Shown: in pieces, positions 1 through 7,772 of the stretch
Layout: the number at the start of each line of letters is the position of its first letter
Position numbering within the stretch: position 1 is the stretch's first letter
NCBI RefSeq assembly: GCF_018917235.1
Contig: NZ_JAHLOF010000002.1
Coordinates: 124,001 to 188,000, forward strand
Reading direction: 5' to 3'
DNA: 64,000 nt
Source of the DNA: Metaclostridioides mangenotii
GTDB lineage: Bacteria > Bacillota > Clostridia > Peptostreptococcales > Peptostreptococcaceae
The notes under the pieces: generated by a model
Database searches by the model: none
Told to the model about the DNA's origin: nothing
The model's input: only the letters and a program-made list of their open reading frames with translations
Translations under genes and position numbers: made by a program

Positions 1-329
1 CTATCCGCTATAATAATTGATTTATCTATAGAATTTAAAATATCATTATCAGACTTTCCAGGAGCAGAATAGTATATTTCGTCTTTTGAAAGCCCTAATT
101 TACTGCCTAATAACACTTCTCCAAGGCTTGCAGCATCAGCACCAAAACCTTGTGAAAAAACACTCTTAATAACATGTTTATGTGGATTGGCTTTAATTGA
201 ATATAATAAGTTTATATCTGGAAAATGCTCCTTTAGTCGTTGTGTATACTTTAGTATAGATTTTTCGTCATATAGATAAAAGCTATTGTATTTTTGAGCC
301 TTATTTAAAACAGCCTGTTCATTAAACAT
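1..329 (-). CDS. PLP-dependent decarboxylase, Orn/DAP/Arg family 2 (5' part only)
   Basis: The gene starts with an ATG at 327-329 and runs off the left edge, so only about 109 N-terminal residues are visible. They contain the motif YSIKANPH (about residues 44-51), the fold-III PLP site in which the Lys forms the Schiff base, followed by a GFGADAASLGE segment typical of diaminopimelate, ornithine and carboxynorspermidine decarboxylases. The family removes the carboxyl group of a basic amino acid in the cytoplasm. Substrate cannot be decided because the specificity helix and C-terminal half are missing. It lies next to the ABC exporter at 394-3641, with a 64-base gap, and need not be functionally linked to it. 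Confidence 0.8.
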   Translation of the reverse strand, partial: MFNEQAVLNKAQKYNSFYLYDEKSILKYTQRLKEHFPDINLLYSIKANPHKHVIKSVFSQGFGADAASLGEVLLGSKLGLSKDEIYYSAPGKSDNDILNSIDKSIIIAD

Positions 330-393
330 AACATTACCCCTTTATTTAAGAATTACTGTAATTTTAACATAGATAAATAGATAACGTAATGAT

Positions 394-1059
394 TTAGACA
401 ATTAATCTTCCATCAACTATATTTATAATTCTATCAGCACTTTTTGATATGTTTTCGTTATGAGTTATCATAATAAGTGTTTGATTGTATTTTTTTATTG
501 ATAATTTTAGTAATTCTACTACTTCTTGAGTAGTTTTTGTATCAAGATTTCCAGTTGGTTCATCAGCTAGTATTATGCTTGGCTTTGCTGATAGAGCCCT
601 TGCTATTGCAACCCTCTGCTGTTGCCCACCTGATAACTGATTAGGCAAATGATTTTGTCTATCTTCTAATCCTAGAGTTTTAATAATTTCATCTAAATAG
701 TCGTTGTCTATAGGTTTATTGTCAAGTTTTAGAGGAAGTTCTATATTTTCTCTGACATTTAAAACTGGTATTAGATTGTATTGTTGAAATATGAAACCTA
801 CTTTTTGTCTTCTGTATTTTGCCAGTTCTTTATCTGAAAGGCATGATATATCTCGTCCATCTACTTTAATTGTTCCGGCACTTGATCTTTCAAGTCCGCC
901 TATTAAGTGTAGAAACGTGCTCTTTCCACTACCACTCGGCCCTACTACTGCCACAAATTCACCCTTGTTTACAGTTAAGTTTGCATTTTGTAAAGCCCTT
1001 ACTGCTGTCTCTTTTTTTCCGTATATTTTACTTAGGTTTATTGTCTCTAATATAATCAT
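394..1059 (-). CDS. ABC transporter ATPase of the MacB/LolD/BceA type
   Basis: This 221-residue ATP-binding subunit drives the FtsX-type permease encoded just upstream (1071-3641). Visible motifs are Walker A GPSGSGKST (about 40-48), the Q-loop, the signature LSGGQQQRV (about 142-150) and Walker B IILADEPTGNLD. The LADEPTGNLD form is typical of the family that handles antimicrobial peptides, lipoproteins or mechanical signalling. The ATG at 1059 is preceded by a strong GGGGGAGG ribosome binding site. The gene follows the permease by 11 bases, so the two form an operon transcribed away from the kinase/regulator pair at 3831-5537. It resembles the second ATPase at 35405-36091. Substrate is unknown. 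Confidence 0.9.
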   Translation of the reverse strand: MIILETINLSKIYGKKETAVRALQNANLTVNKGEFVAVVGPSGSGKSTFLHLIGGLERSSAGTIKVDGRDISCLSDKELAKYRRQKVGFIFQQYNLIPVLNVRENIELPLKLDNKPIDNDYLDEIIKTLGLEDRQNHLPNQLSGGQQQRVAIARALSAKPSIILADEPTGNLDTKTTQEVVELLKLSIKKYNQTLIMITHNENISKSADRIINIVDGRLIV

Positions 1060-1070
1060 AGTTCCTCCCC

Positions 1071-3641
1071 CTATTCTACTATATTTATAGATTCAACTAT
1101 ATCTACTTTTTTGATTTTTCTCGCTGGTATGTATGTGGCAAGTAGACCTATTATTATGTTTAATCCTATGATACCTAAATATATCTTGTAGTTAACAGTA
1201 AAATCTAATCCATATCCTTCAAATCCATATGTCTTGTACATGCGGCTTTGTATTATTAGACCTCCAATTACTACAAATATACTTGAAACGGCTCCATACA
1301 CTACTCCTTCAAATCCTATTATTTTTACAAAATTTTCTTCAGTTATACCAACAGCTCTTAACATCCCAAATTCATTAGTCCTAGATAATATGTTATAACT
1401 TACACTATTAAATATATTAAATATACTTATAATGAAAATTACAGCTACTATTCCATAATTATATAACATAAGCTTCTGATCCATCTTTTCACTATTTATC
1501 TTATCCTCTACCATATCTATAGTAGATGTTCCTAAGGTTTTACTTCCTATTTTTCCAAGCTTCTTATTTATAGCTTTATGATCCGCACCTTTATCCATAT
1601 CTGCAAATACTATATCATAATTCTCTATACCTGTTATATTCCTAAAATAAGTATCGCTTACAATAATATCTACACCTCCACTACCAGTATAAAATCCATC
1701 ATCTGCATATGGATAATCTACAATTGCCCCGACTTTAAACTCATATTCATTGTATTTATAGTTATCTTCACCTCTCCAATATTTTTGCATATTTATTTTT
1801 CCTTTTGGAACTTTCACTTTTACAGTATCTCCTATATTTATATCTACAATAGGTTTTCCATTTTTTTTACTACCCGTTGTATAATAGTCTTTATGTAGTT
1901 CAAAAACATGCGGTATATAAACAACTGCAGTGTTACTGCTTTTCATTTTATTTGTGTCTATATTCCCTTCTACCAAATATTCATTTAGCGAATTTAACAT
2001 ATTTTTGTCGAATCCTTTTAGTTTTTGTTTGATCGTAACTTCTTCTTTGTTATTATCTTTAAGAGTCAAACCATTTAGTACAACCTTTTCATAACCATCT
2101 GGTGGAATGTTATTATAAAAATCCATATTTAGAATCTTATCTCTATTTAAGGTCATCCTTGAATACAATACTTTTCCAGCTTTCACTTGTTTTATACCAT
2201 TAATTTTATTAATCTCAGCAATTGAGTTATCATCAATACCTTGACTTTTATCTATAGATCCATGAGCAGTTAGTACAAAATCGCCATTAAATAAAGTAAG
2301 CTTATTTTGTTCCTTTCTTACTTCTTCTTTTCCACTGAAAGAATAATCTTGCTTTATAATCATAAGTCCTGCAATACTAATAGATATAATTATAATTATA
2401 AAGCTAATCTTATTTCTAAATATATTCTTAAGTGAGATTGAAAATAAAGTAGGTAATTTACTTCCTAAGAATACGCTTAGTTTACCAATTTTAACTCTTC
2501 TATTCGCACCGAAATCTCTTCTTATTGCTTCAACTGGTGAAATTTTTCTTATTCTTAAATATGTAACTATGCTAGTAAACAATATTATAAATATAATACA
2601 GCAAACAGAAAGTAGTATCACATTAACCGGTATAACAAAAGGTGTAGTTTTTAAATCACCTTCAAAACTTATATTCCCAGACAATATATTAAAAATCTGA
2701 CTACTTCCCATACCAAGTAGTATTCCTATTGGAATCGCTATAGCACTAAGCGTTGTAAGTTCTAATAAAATTAATCTAAAGACTTTTATATTTGTAGATC
2801 CAACTGCTCTTAATACTCCATACTCTCTTAATCTTTGAAATACTGAAATACTAAAAATACTATATACGACCAGTCCCGCAAACAAGCTGACCATAATAGC
2901 CGTATTTCTACTCTCATAGTCTATGCTGCCATTATTCTCAACTGAAGATATAAGCATTCTATTTATACCTATATTTTTATCAGGATTTTTTATCATTATA
3001 TTTTTGGATATATTCTTTATATTTTCCCTGATGTCAGTACTTTCAAAAAATTCAACATTTACAGTCATTTTTTCTAATTTTTTATTTTCGAAAGGCAAAA
3101 ATATCTCACATCTACCAATACTTTTATCTTTGTATCTATCCTGTAAAATACCTACAACTTTAAAAGTTTCTGGTTTATCTTTTTCATACAACTTAAAACT
3201 AATTTCTTGATTTAATTTAGGTTCTAAACCAAGACTATTTAAAATCCAACTTTCAACTGCAACTTCATGATCTTTACTAGGAAACTTACCTTTTATTATT
3301 TTGGAATCGCTATTTAAGTAATTTTGATCCGCATAAACAAAATTAATCGGTAACTTCTCTCCTATATCCGTAGAAGCATAATATGAATTCATACCTATGC
3401 TTTTTATATCTTTACTGTTTTCTATGATTTTGACTTGCTCTTTATTAATATCTTTAAAATAAACATGATAGCCGCCTAACTCTCTCTTCATCCTGTCAAG
3501 ATCCGCCTGTTGAGCACTTCTAGCTAATGTCCCTACCCCAACAATAAGTGCAGTTCCCATAACCATACTTAAAATTATTGCAATAGATCTTGCCTTATAG
3601 CTTTTTATATATTTAAACACAAGATTTAAATCATTCTTCAT
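1071..3641 (-). CDS. FtsX-type ABC transporter permease, two-domain
   Basis: A membrane protein of about 856 residues with one N-terminal helix (about 15-37), a large extracytoplasmic domain, three helices (about 250-365), then a second copy of the same layout (helix near 410, extracellular domain, three helices at the C-terminus ending in PARKIKKVDIVESI). Both halves end in the FtsX signature seen in BceB/YknZ-like exporters. The ATG at 3641 was chosen because it lies 11 bases after GGGAGG; an upstream in-frame TTG at 3650 is too close to that site. It pairs with the ATPase at 394-1059. The divergent GHKL kinase and LytTR regulator are the likely controllers. Substrate, perhaps an antimicrobial peptide, is inferred only. 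Confidence 0.85.
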   Translation of the reverse strand: MKNDLNLVFKYIKSYKARSIAIILSMVMGTALIVGVGTLARSAQQADLDRMKRELGGYHVYFKDINKEQVKIIENSKDIKSIGMNSYYASTDIGEKLPINFVYADQNYLNSDSKIIKGKFPSKDHEVAVESWILNSLGLEPKLNQEISFKLYEKDKPETFKVVGILQDRYKDKSIGRCEIFLPFENKKLEKMTVNVEFFESTDIRENIKNISKNIMIKNPDKNIGINRMLISSVENNGSIDYESRNTAIMVSLFAGLVVYSIFSISVFQRLREYGVLRAVGSTNIKVFRLILLELTTLSAIAIPIGILLGMGSSQIFNILSGNISFEGDLKTTPFVIPVNVILLSVCCIIFIILFTSIVTYLRIRKISPVEAIRRDFGANRRVKIGKLSVFLGSKLPTLFSISLKNIFRNKISFIIIIISISIAGLMIIKQDYSFSGKEEVRKEQNKLTLFNGDFVLTAHGSIDKSQGIDDNSIAEINKINGIKQVKAGKVLYSRMTLNRDKILNMDFYNNIPPDGYEKVVLNGLTLKDNNKEEVTIKQKLKGFDKNMLNSLNEYLVEGNIDTNKMKSSNTAVVYIPHVFELHKDYYTTGSKKNGKPIVDINIGDTVKVKVPKGKINMQKYWRGEDNYKYNEYEFKVGAIVDYPYADDGFYTGSGGVDIIVSDTYFRNITGIENYDIVFADMDKGADHKAINKKLGKIGSKTLGTSTIDMVEDKINSEKMDQKLMLYNYGIVAVIFIISIFNIFNSVSYNILSRTNEFGMLRAVGITEENFVKIIGFEGVVYGAVSSIFVVIGGLIIQSRMYKTYGFEGYGLDFTVNYKIYLGIIGLNIIIGLLATYIPARKIKKVDIVESINIVE

Positions 3642-3790
3642 TTGCCTCAAATCCTCCCTTCGTATTTAACTTAATTATATAAATTTAAAAATCTTTATCA
3701 AACTTCCTATTTGCTATATTTTTCAACCAATTTGTACTAAATCACCTAACTAAACTCAATAAACTGCACTGTACTTGTAGATTTCTACTT

Positions 3791-3819
3791 TTTACTTATT
3801 TTTTTATAAATGATATAAT
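3791..3819 (+). promoter_or_regulatory. Sigma-A type promoter for the kinase/regulator operon
   Basis: TTTACT at 3791-3796, a 17-base spacer and TATAAT at 3814-3819. The expected transcription start is near 3826, only a few bases before the first ATG at 3831, which bears on the choice of start codon. Confidence 0.55.
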
Positions 3820-3830
3820 TCAACTATCTA

Positions 3831-4784
3831 ATGAAAGCGGAGGTGTTGATAATTAACACACTTGTATATCCTCTATTGACATTGGCCTTATTTATTATTG
3901 TTGGACTCATATCAAATAGATTTACATTTTTCAAAAATTTTAGTTTTATGAAAAAAGCTTGTTTTAATACAATCATATCGTTGGTGTTTAGCAGTGTATT
4001 ATCAAAAGTTTACTATTATATAATTGATATATTCAGTGGTAAACTATTTTTAATAGGTCAATTTCTCACTGTTATTATAATAGTTTTGATTTTTCTGTGC
4101 ATATATATAGGGTTTAAATTTATATCTTTACTAGAAAACTTAAACAAAAAAGATTTATATCTAGAAAAACAAGAAAATAAACTTGAACACAAAGATAATA
4201 TAATAGCGAAACTGCGAAGTCAAAAACACGATTATCTAAAGCATCTTCAAGTGGTTTTTTCTCTTATTAATACAGACTTAACAGATGACGCTAAAGTGTA
4301 CATAAAAAATATATCTGACAACTTTAAGACACAAAAATCTCGCTACGGAAATGTATCGTATATTGATGCTATCGCTGCATTAAAGTACGAAGAATGTTTA
4401 CTGAAAAACATAAAATTCGACATGTACACTCAAGATTTTATTGATAATTTAAGTATATCACCAAATGAAATGAGCTCTGTACTTATTAATATAATTGACA
4501 ATGCTATTGATGCTCTATCTACTGTTCCAAAGGACAATAAATACATTAAAATTTTTATATACGAAGATGAATTTCAATACGTTGTATCTATTAAAAATAA
4601 TGGTCCTAAGATTTACAATACTGAGGGTATTTTTGAAGAGGGGTTCTCTACTAAAGATGGTAAAGATAGGGGTTACGGTTTGTTCTCAATTAAAAATATT
4701 CTAGAAAAAAACGGTTACTATATTTATGTAAGTAGCGATGAATTTTTGACTGAATTTACTATCTTGCTTCCAAAATACATCTAA
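3831..4784 (+). CDS. GHKL sensor histidine kinase, AgrC-like
   Basis: The protein has about three membrane helices (residues 8-28, 44-63, 75-100), a coiled-coil linker, an H-box QKHDYLKHLQ with the probable phosphorylated His133, an N-box NIIDNAIDAL and a G-box ending GYGLFSIKNILEKNG. This is the HPK10/AgrC class that works with LytTR regulators in peptide or signal sensing. At 317 residues it is shorter than typical AgrC, which has five to seven helices. The start is uncertain. ATG 3831 has no ribosome binding site, while GGAGG at 3839-3843 is placed to serve an ATA (3849) or ATT (3852). It is followed after 15 bases by its regulator. No AgrB or AgrD was seen. Confidence 0.85.
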   Translation: MKAEVLIINTLVYPLLTLALFIIVGLISNRFTFFKNFSFMKKACFNTIISLVFSSVLSKVYYYIIDIFSGKLFLIGQFLTVIIIVLIFLCIYIGFKFISLLENLNKKDLYLEKQENKLEHKDNIIAKLRSQKHDYLKHLQVVFSLINTDLTDDAKVYIKNISDNFKTQKSRYGNVSYIDAIAALKYEECLLKNIKFDMYTQDFIDNLSISPNEMSSVLINIIDNAIDALSTVPKDNKYIKIFIYEDEFQYVVSIKNNGPKIYNTEGIFEEGFSTKDGKDRGYGLFSIKNILEKNGYYIYVSSDEFLTEFTILLPKYI

Positions 4785-4799
4785 CATTACGGAGGTATT

Positions 4800-5537
4800 A
4801 TGATTAAAGTTTTAGTTTGCGATGATGATAAAATAGTAAGAGATGACATAGAAAACATAATAAAAGAATCTAAATTAATCGACTATGTAAAAAAGGTCGA
4901 TGACGGTTTAAAGGCTATAGAATTTGTAAAATATGAGAAGATTGATCTACTTATAATTGACATTGACATGCCATATAAAAATGGGATCGATGCTGCAAAA
5001 GAAATCAAGTCTATAGACGATGATGTTCATATAATATTTGTTACAGGATTTTCTGATTATAGTTTGGAAAGTTTTAAGGTTCATCCAATAGATTTTATAG
5101 TAAAACCATTTACAAAAGAAAAAATTCTAGACTCTTTAAACATTGCAATAGATCATATCAATTCACATAAAATTGCTAAAAATACCGTTATTGAAGATAG
5201 CCTATTTGTTTATAAAATTAGAAAACAAATACATATGGTAAACTTCGATGACATAGTTATGTTTGAAAAAAAATCTAGGGTTGTAAATTTATACACTAAA
5301 GATGATGAAGTAGTAAAATTTTATGAGAACTTTGATGATCTTTCACAGAGACTTCCTCCAAACTTTTTTGCAACTCACAGAAATTATATAGTCAATTTAA
5401 AACTAATACACAAAGTTATACCAACAAATAAAAATTCTCTTGTAATACGTTTTATCAACTTCCAAGAATATGCTATACTAAGCAAAGTATTAGAAAAAGA
5501 TTTTTTATACAGATTCTACAGATCGAAGAAATTTTAG
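4800..5537 (+). CDS. LytTR-family response regulator, AgrA-like
   Basis: Residues 1-120 form a receiver domain with acidic pocket DDD (8-10), the phosphorylation site Asp54 in LLIIDIDMP and a Lys in IVKPF. Residues 130-245 form a LytTR DNA-binding domain with the family features FEKKSRVVNLYT and FFATHRNYIVNL. The ATG follows GGAGG. It sits 15 bases after the GHKL kinase, so the two make a two-component system. Its position divergent to the FtsX exporter suggests it controls that exporter, but no convincing paired LytTR boxes were recognised in 3651-3830. It could also act on distant genes. Confidence 0.9.
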   Translation: MIKVLVCDDDKIVRDDIENIIKESKLIDYVKKVDDGLKAIEFVKYEKIDLLIIDIDMPYKNGIDAAKEIKSIDDDVHIIFVTGFSDYSLESFKVHPIDFIVKPFTKEKILDSLNIAIDHINSHKIAKNTVIEDSLFVYKIRKQIHMVNFDDIVMFEKKSRVVNLYTKDDEVVKFYENFDDLSQRLPPNFFATHRNYIVNLKLIHKVIPTNKNSLVIRFINFQEYAILSKVLEKDFLYRFYRSKKF

Positions 5538-5636
5538 GTTAATTTATCTTCTTATAGCCAAAAAATAATTGAATTTATATTGAATAATGCAGTTGTCAGA
5601 CAGTTATAAATTTATATATTTTTTTATAATTTATTA

Positions 5637-5665
5637 TTGACTTATAATTTTTTCTAGATTATAAT
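5637..5665 (+). promoter_or_regulatory. Strong sigma-A promoter for the 6059-8783 transporter operon
   Basis: TTGACT at 5637-5642, exactly 17 bases, then TATAAT at 5660-5665: near-consensus. Transcription would start near 5672, giving an untranslated leader of about 390 bases before the permease start at 6059. A small hairpin (GGCAA 5682-5686 with TTGCC 5694-5698) lies at the predicted 5' end. Confidence 0.75.
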
Positions 5666-5728
5666 AAGTCTTAACAAAAACGGCAACAAAGATTTGCCAA
5701 TAAAATAAAAAATGAATGGAGGGTAATT

Positions 5729-5785
5729 ATGAATACTTTAATAAACAAACAAGCACGATTTAGTTTTAATAGCCAATTTATATAG
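5729..5785 (+). CDS. Leader peptide, 18 residues
   Basis: The ORF encodes MNTLINKQARFSFNSQFI with an excellent ribosome binding site GGAGGG (5718-5723), 5 bases before the ATG. It has three Phe codons (11, 13, 17), all TTT. Codons 14-16 form helix strand A1 and codon 17 to just past the stop form strand B1, so ribosome position would decide which helix can form. This is the geometry expected of an amino-acid attenuation peptide, with Phe as the first candidate. An alternative is a short secreted or signalling peptide for the neighbouring AgrC/AgrA-like pair, but it has no Cys and no processing gene nearby. Nothing here proves translation. Confidence 0.55.
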   Translation: MNTLINKQARFSFNSQFI

Positions 5786-5912
5786 GGTTTGTAACTAAGT
5801 TATTATTTTTTAAAAAATAAGACATGGATACAAGCCCCTTATGACTACCAAATTATCGGGATTGTATCTGTGTTGGCTATTTGTTTATAAGGTTCATTTT
5901 TGCCCTATATAA

Positions 5913-5941
5913 AGTCACACGGACTACTGTGTGGCTTTTTC
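5913..5941 (+). terminator. Leader terminator 1
   Basis: AGTCACAC (5913-5920) pairs with GTGTGGCT (5929-5936), one G-T pair, followed by a T-run to 5940. The 3' arm is also perfectly complementary to the 5' arm of the next hairpin (AGCCACAC, 5956-5963), so an alternative helix that breaks this terminator is possible. Confidence 0.7.
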
Positions 5942-5955
5942 GTATTTAAAAATAA

Positions 5956-5983
5956 AGCCACACGATATTTGTACTATGTGGTT
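5956..5983 (+). other. Middle leader hairpin without U-run (possible antiterminator partner)
   Basis: AGCCACA (5956-5962) pairs with TGTGGTT (5977-5983). No T-run follows, so it is not a terminator. Its two arms can instead pair with the 3' arm of the preceding terminator and with the 5' arm of the following one. Confidence 0.5.
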
Positions 5984-5996
5984 ATATAAAACTTTG

Positions 5997-6027
5997 AAGC
6001 CACATGGTCCCACCGTGTGGCTTTTTT
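5997..6027 (+). terminator. Leader terminator 2, directly before the permease gene
   Basis: AAGCCACATGG (5997-6007) pairs with the segment 6013-6023 ending GTGTGGCTT, loop of five bases, then a run of six T. It ends about 15 bases before the ribosome binding site of the permease gene, so without read-through the operon should be off. Confidence 0.75.
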
Positions 6028-6058
6028 GTATTCAATTTTAAAAGGAGTGTATAAATTT

Positions 6059-6952
6059 ATGACAGGAATTATTTCAGTACTCATTCAAAGTTTAATTTTA
6101 TCTATAATGGCTCTTGGAGTTTATATTACTTACAAAATTTTAGATTTTCCGGACATGACTGCAGATGGTAGCTTTTCTCTTGGTGGAGCTGTAATTGCAG
6201 TATCACTTGCAGGTGGCATGTCACCGATAGTAGGAACAATACTCGCCTTTACATGTGGATTAATAGCAGGACTTATTACTGGTATTCTGCATATAAAGTA
6301 CAAAATTACTAACTTGCTTTCAGGGATTTTAGTGATGGGTATGCTCTACTCTATAAATCTAGGAATAATGGGAAAATCAAATATGCCATTGTTCACATAC
6401 CAAAATCTATTTAACAGTAAATTATCTCCGTTAATACTTGCAGTAGCTTTTGCTGTTGCTTGTAAAGTAATACTCGATTTATTTTTAAAAACAGGTCTTG
6501 GTTATACATTAAAAGGAGTTGGAGATAACCCTCAGATGATAAAGTCACTTGGAGTAAATATCAACATAATTAAAACCTTAGGTCTTATGATATCTAATGG
6601 ATTGATAGCACTTTCCGGTGGGTTATTTGCACAGTTTCAAGGGTTTTCTGACGTAAATATGGGGATAGGAACACTAGTGCTTGGGATAGCATCCATCATT
6701 ATAGGAATATCTTTGTTTAAAAAAGTTGTAGCAATCAAAGCTACTACGGCAATTATAATCGGAACTTTTATATATCAGTTCACTATCTATCTAGCTTTAA
6801 ACTTCGGTCTTGTATCCGCTGATAATCTTAAGCTAATAACATCAGTTGTAATAGTCTTATGTTTAACTATCGGAAACTCAAGTGTATTTACAAATAAACG
6901 TGAAAAAGCTAGACAAATTGAGAAAAGAGGTGTCGCAGATGTTGCAAATTAA
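6059..6952 (+). CDS. ABC transporter permease, aromatic amino-acid type (TrpY/CD0874-like)
   Basis: A permease of 297 residues with about eight hydrophobic segments and the LivH-like signature DFPDMTADGSFSLGGA near residue 28. It pairs with the ATPase and with an ABC_sub_bind lipoprotein downstream, the arrangement known from the pneumococcal TrpXYZ tryptophan importer and the Clostridioides difficile CD0873 tyrosine importer (family knowledge). The start is ATG 6059, with AAGGAG 11 bases upstream. A longer reading frame from 6017 would begin inside the terminator hairpin and is rejected. The 3' end overlaps the ATPase gene by 14 bases. Substrate is inferred as an aromatic or related amino acid, not shown. 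Confidence 0.8.
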   Translation: MTGIISVLIQSLILSIMALGVYITYKILDFPDMTADGSFSLGGAVIAVSLAGGMSPIVGTILAFTCGLIAGLITGILHIKYKITNLLSGILVMGMLYSINLGIMGKSNMPLFTYQNLFNSKLSPLILAVAFAVACKVILDLFLKTGLGYTLKGVGDNPQMIKSLGVNINIIKTLGLMISNGLIALSGGLFAQFQGFSDVNMGIGTLVLGIASIIIGISLFKKVVAIKATTAIIIGTFIYQFTIYLALNFGLVSADNLKLITSVVIVLCLTIGNSSVFTNKREKARQIEKRGVADVAN

Positions 6953-7694
6953 ACATGTTACAAAAACTTTTCCAAATCCTTACGGTGAGCCAAATACAAT
7001 ATTTAAAGATATTTCGCTTAGTGTAAGCGAAGGTGATTTTGTAAGTATAATTGGCAGTAATGGAACTGGTAAATCTACACTCTTAAATATAATCTCTGGA
7101 TATTTAAAAGAAACTAATGGAGACATTGTGCTTGATAATGAAAATTTAACTAAACTTCCAGAACATAAAAAAACTCAAATAATAAGCCGAGTTTTCCAAG
7201 ATCCAGGTATGGGCACTTGCCCATCAATGACTGTAAGAGAGAATATCTCATTAGCTCTCAACAAAGGTAAATTACTCAACTTTAAAAAATGTCTTAGGCA
7301 TAATACTGATATTATTGAAAAACTTTTAGAAGGTGTATCTCTAGATCTCAAGAGATTTTTAGATGTAGAGGTTAGATATTTGTCAGGCGGTCAAAGGCAA
7401 GCTCTATCCCTAATAATGTCAAGTATTACAAATCCAAAACTCCTACTTTTAGATGAACATACGGCAGCATTAGATCCTAAGACTTCAAATGAAATCATTG
7501 AGCTTACAGATAAAATAGTAAGAGAAAAACACATCACTACACTTATGGTAACTCATAACTTAAAACATGCCATCGAATATGGTAACAGACTTATAATGCT
7601 CCATAAAGGAGAAATTGTCTTAGATATAAGAGGTGACGAAAAGAAAAATATCACTATTGAAGAAATTTTAGATAAATTTGAATATGCAGTTTAA
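6939..7694 (+). CDS. ABC transporter ATPase partner of the 6059 permease
   Basis: A 251-residue ATPase with Walker A GSNGTGKST (about residues 40-48), signature LSGGQRQAL and Walker B LLLLDEHTAALD, where His replaces the usual Pro after the catalytic Glu; this H is common in the family that goes with ABC_sub_bind proteins. ATG 6939 was chosen over an upstream in-frame start because it has GAGG at 6927-6930 and gives a normal N-terminus (MLQIKHVTKTF). It overlaps the permease by 14 bases, indicating translational coupling. It energises uptake of the ligand bound by the lipoprotein at 7773-8783. Confidence 0.85.
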   Translation: MLQIKHVTKTFPNPYGEPNTIFKDISLSVSEGDFVSIIGSNGTGKSTLLNIISGYLKETNGDIVLDNENLTKLPEHKKTQIISRVFQDPGMGTCPSMTVRENISLALNKGKLLNFKKCLRHNTDIIEKLLEGVSLDLKRFLDVEVRYLSGGQRQALSLIMSSITNPKLLLLDEHTAALDPKTSNEIIELTDKIVREKHITTLMVTHNLKHAIEYGNRLIMLHKGEIVLDIRGDEKKNITIEEILDKFEYAV

Positions 7695-7772
7695 GGTAAA
7701 CAAGAAAACTAATATAAAATTTAAAATAAATTAGTAATTAAAATAATCACAACAAAAATGGAGGGTAACTAT

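Larger units (their letters stand above)
5672..6058 (+). ncRNA. Structured regulatory leader with crossing helices and tandem terminators
   Basis: The leader contains a mini-ORF (5729-5785) followed by complementary segments. A1 AATAGCCAA (5768-5776) pairs with A2 TTGGCTATT (5873-5881). B1 (5777-5787) pairs perfectly over 11 bases with B2 (5903-5913). A1 and B1 are adjacent and A2 precedes B2, so the two helices cross: they form a pseudoknot or exclude each other. A hairpin of 12 pairs, two of them wobbles (5822-5833 with 5862-5873), lies between. Three GCCACA hairpins follow, the first and third with U-runs. No T-box consensus or known riboswitch core was recognised. Pairing is read by eye; function is inferred. 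Confidence 0.6.

Noticed and set aside
5729..5785. AgrD-like signalling peptide for the adjacent AgrC/AgrA-like pair
   Set aside because: Only 18 residues, no Cys or Ser-anchored ring motif with an amphipathic leader, no AgrB, and the ORF overlaps the helix strands of the downstream leader. Kept only as an alternative.
5672..6058. T-box riboswitch before the amino-acid importer
   Set aside because: The T-box core (TGGNACCGCG-like) and the Stem I motifs were looked for and not found. TGGTCCCACCG in the last hairpin is only superficially similar and is part of a perfect terminator stem.
6017..6058. N-terminal extension of the permease gene from a GTG at 6017
   Set aside because: It lies inside the terminator 3' arm and has no ribosome binding site; ATG 6059 has one.
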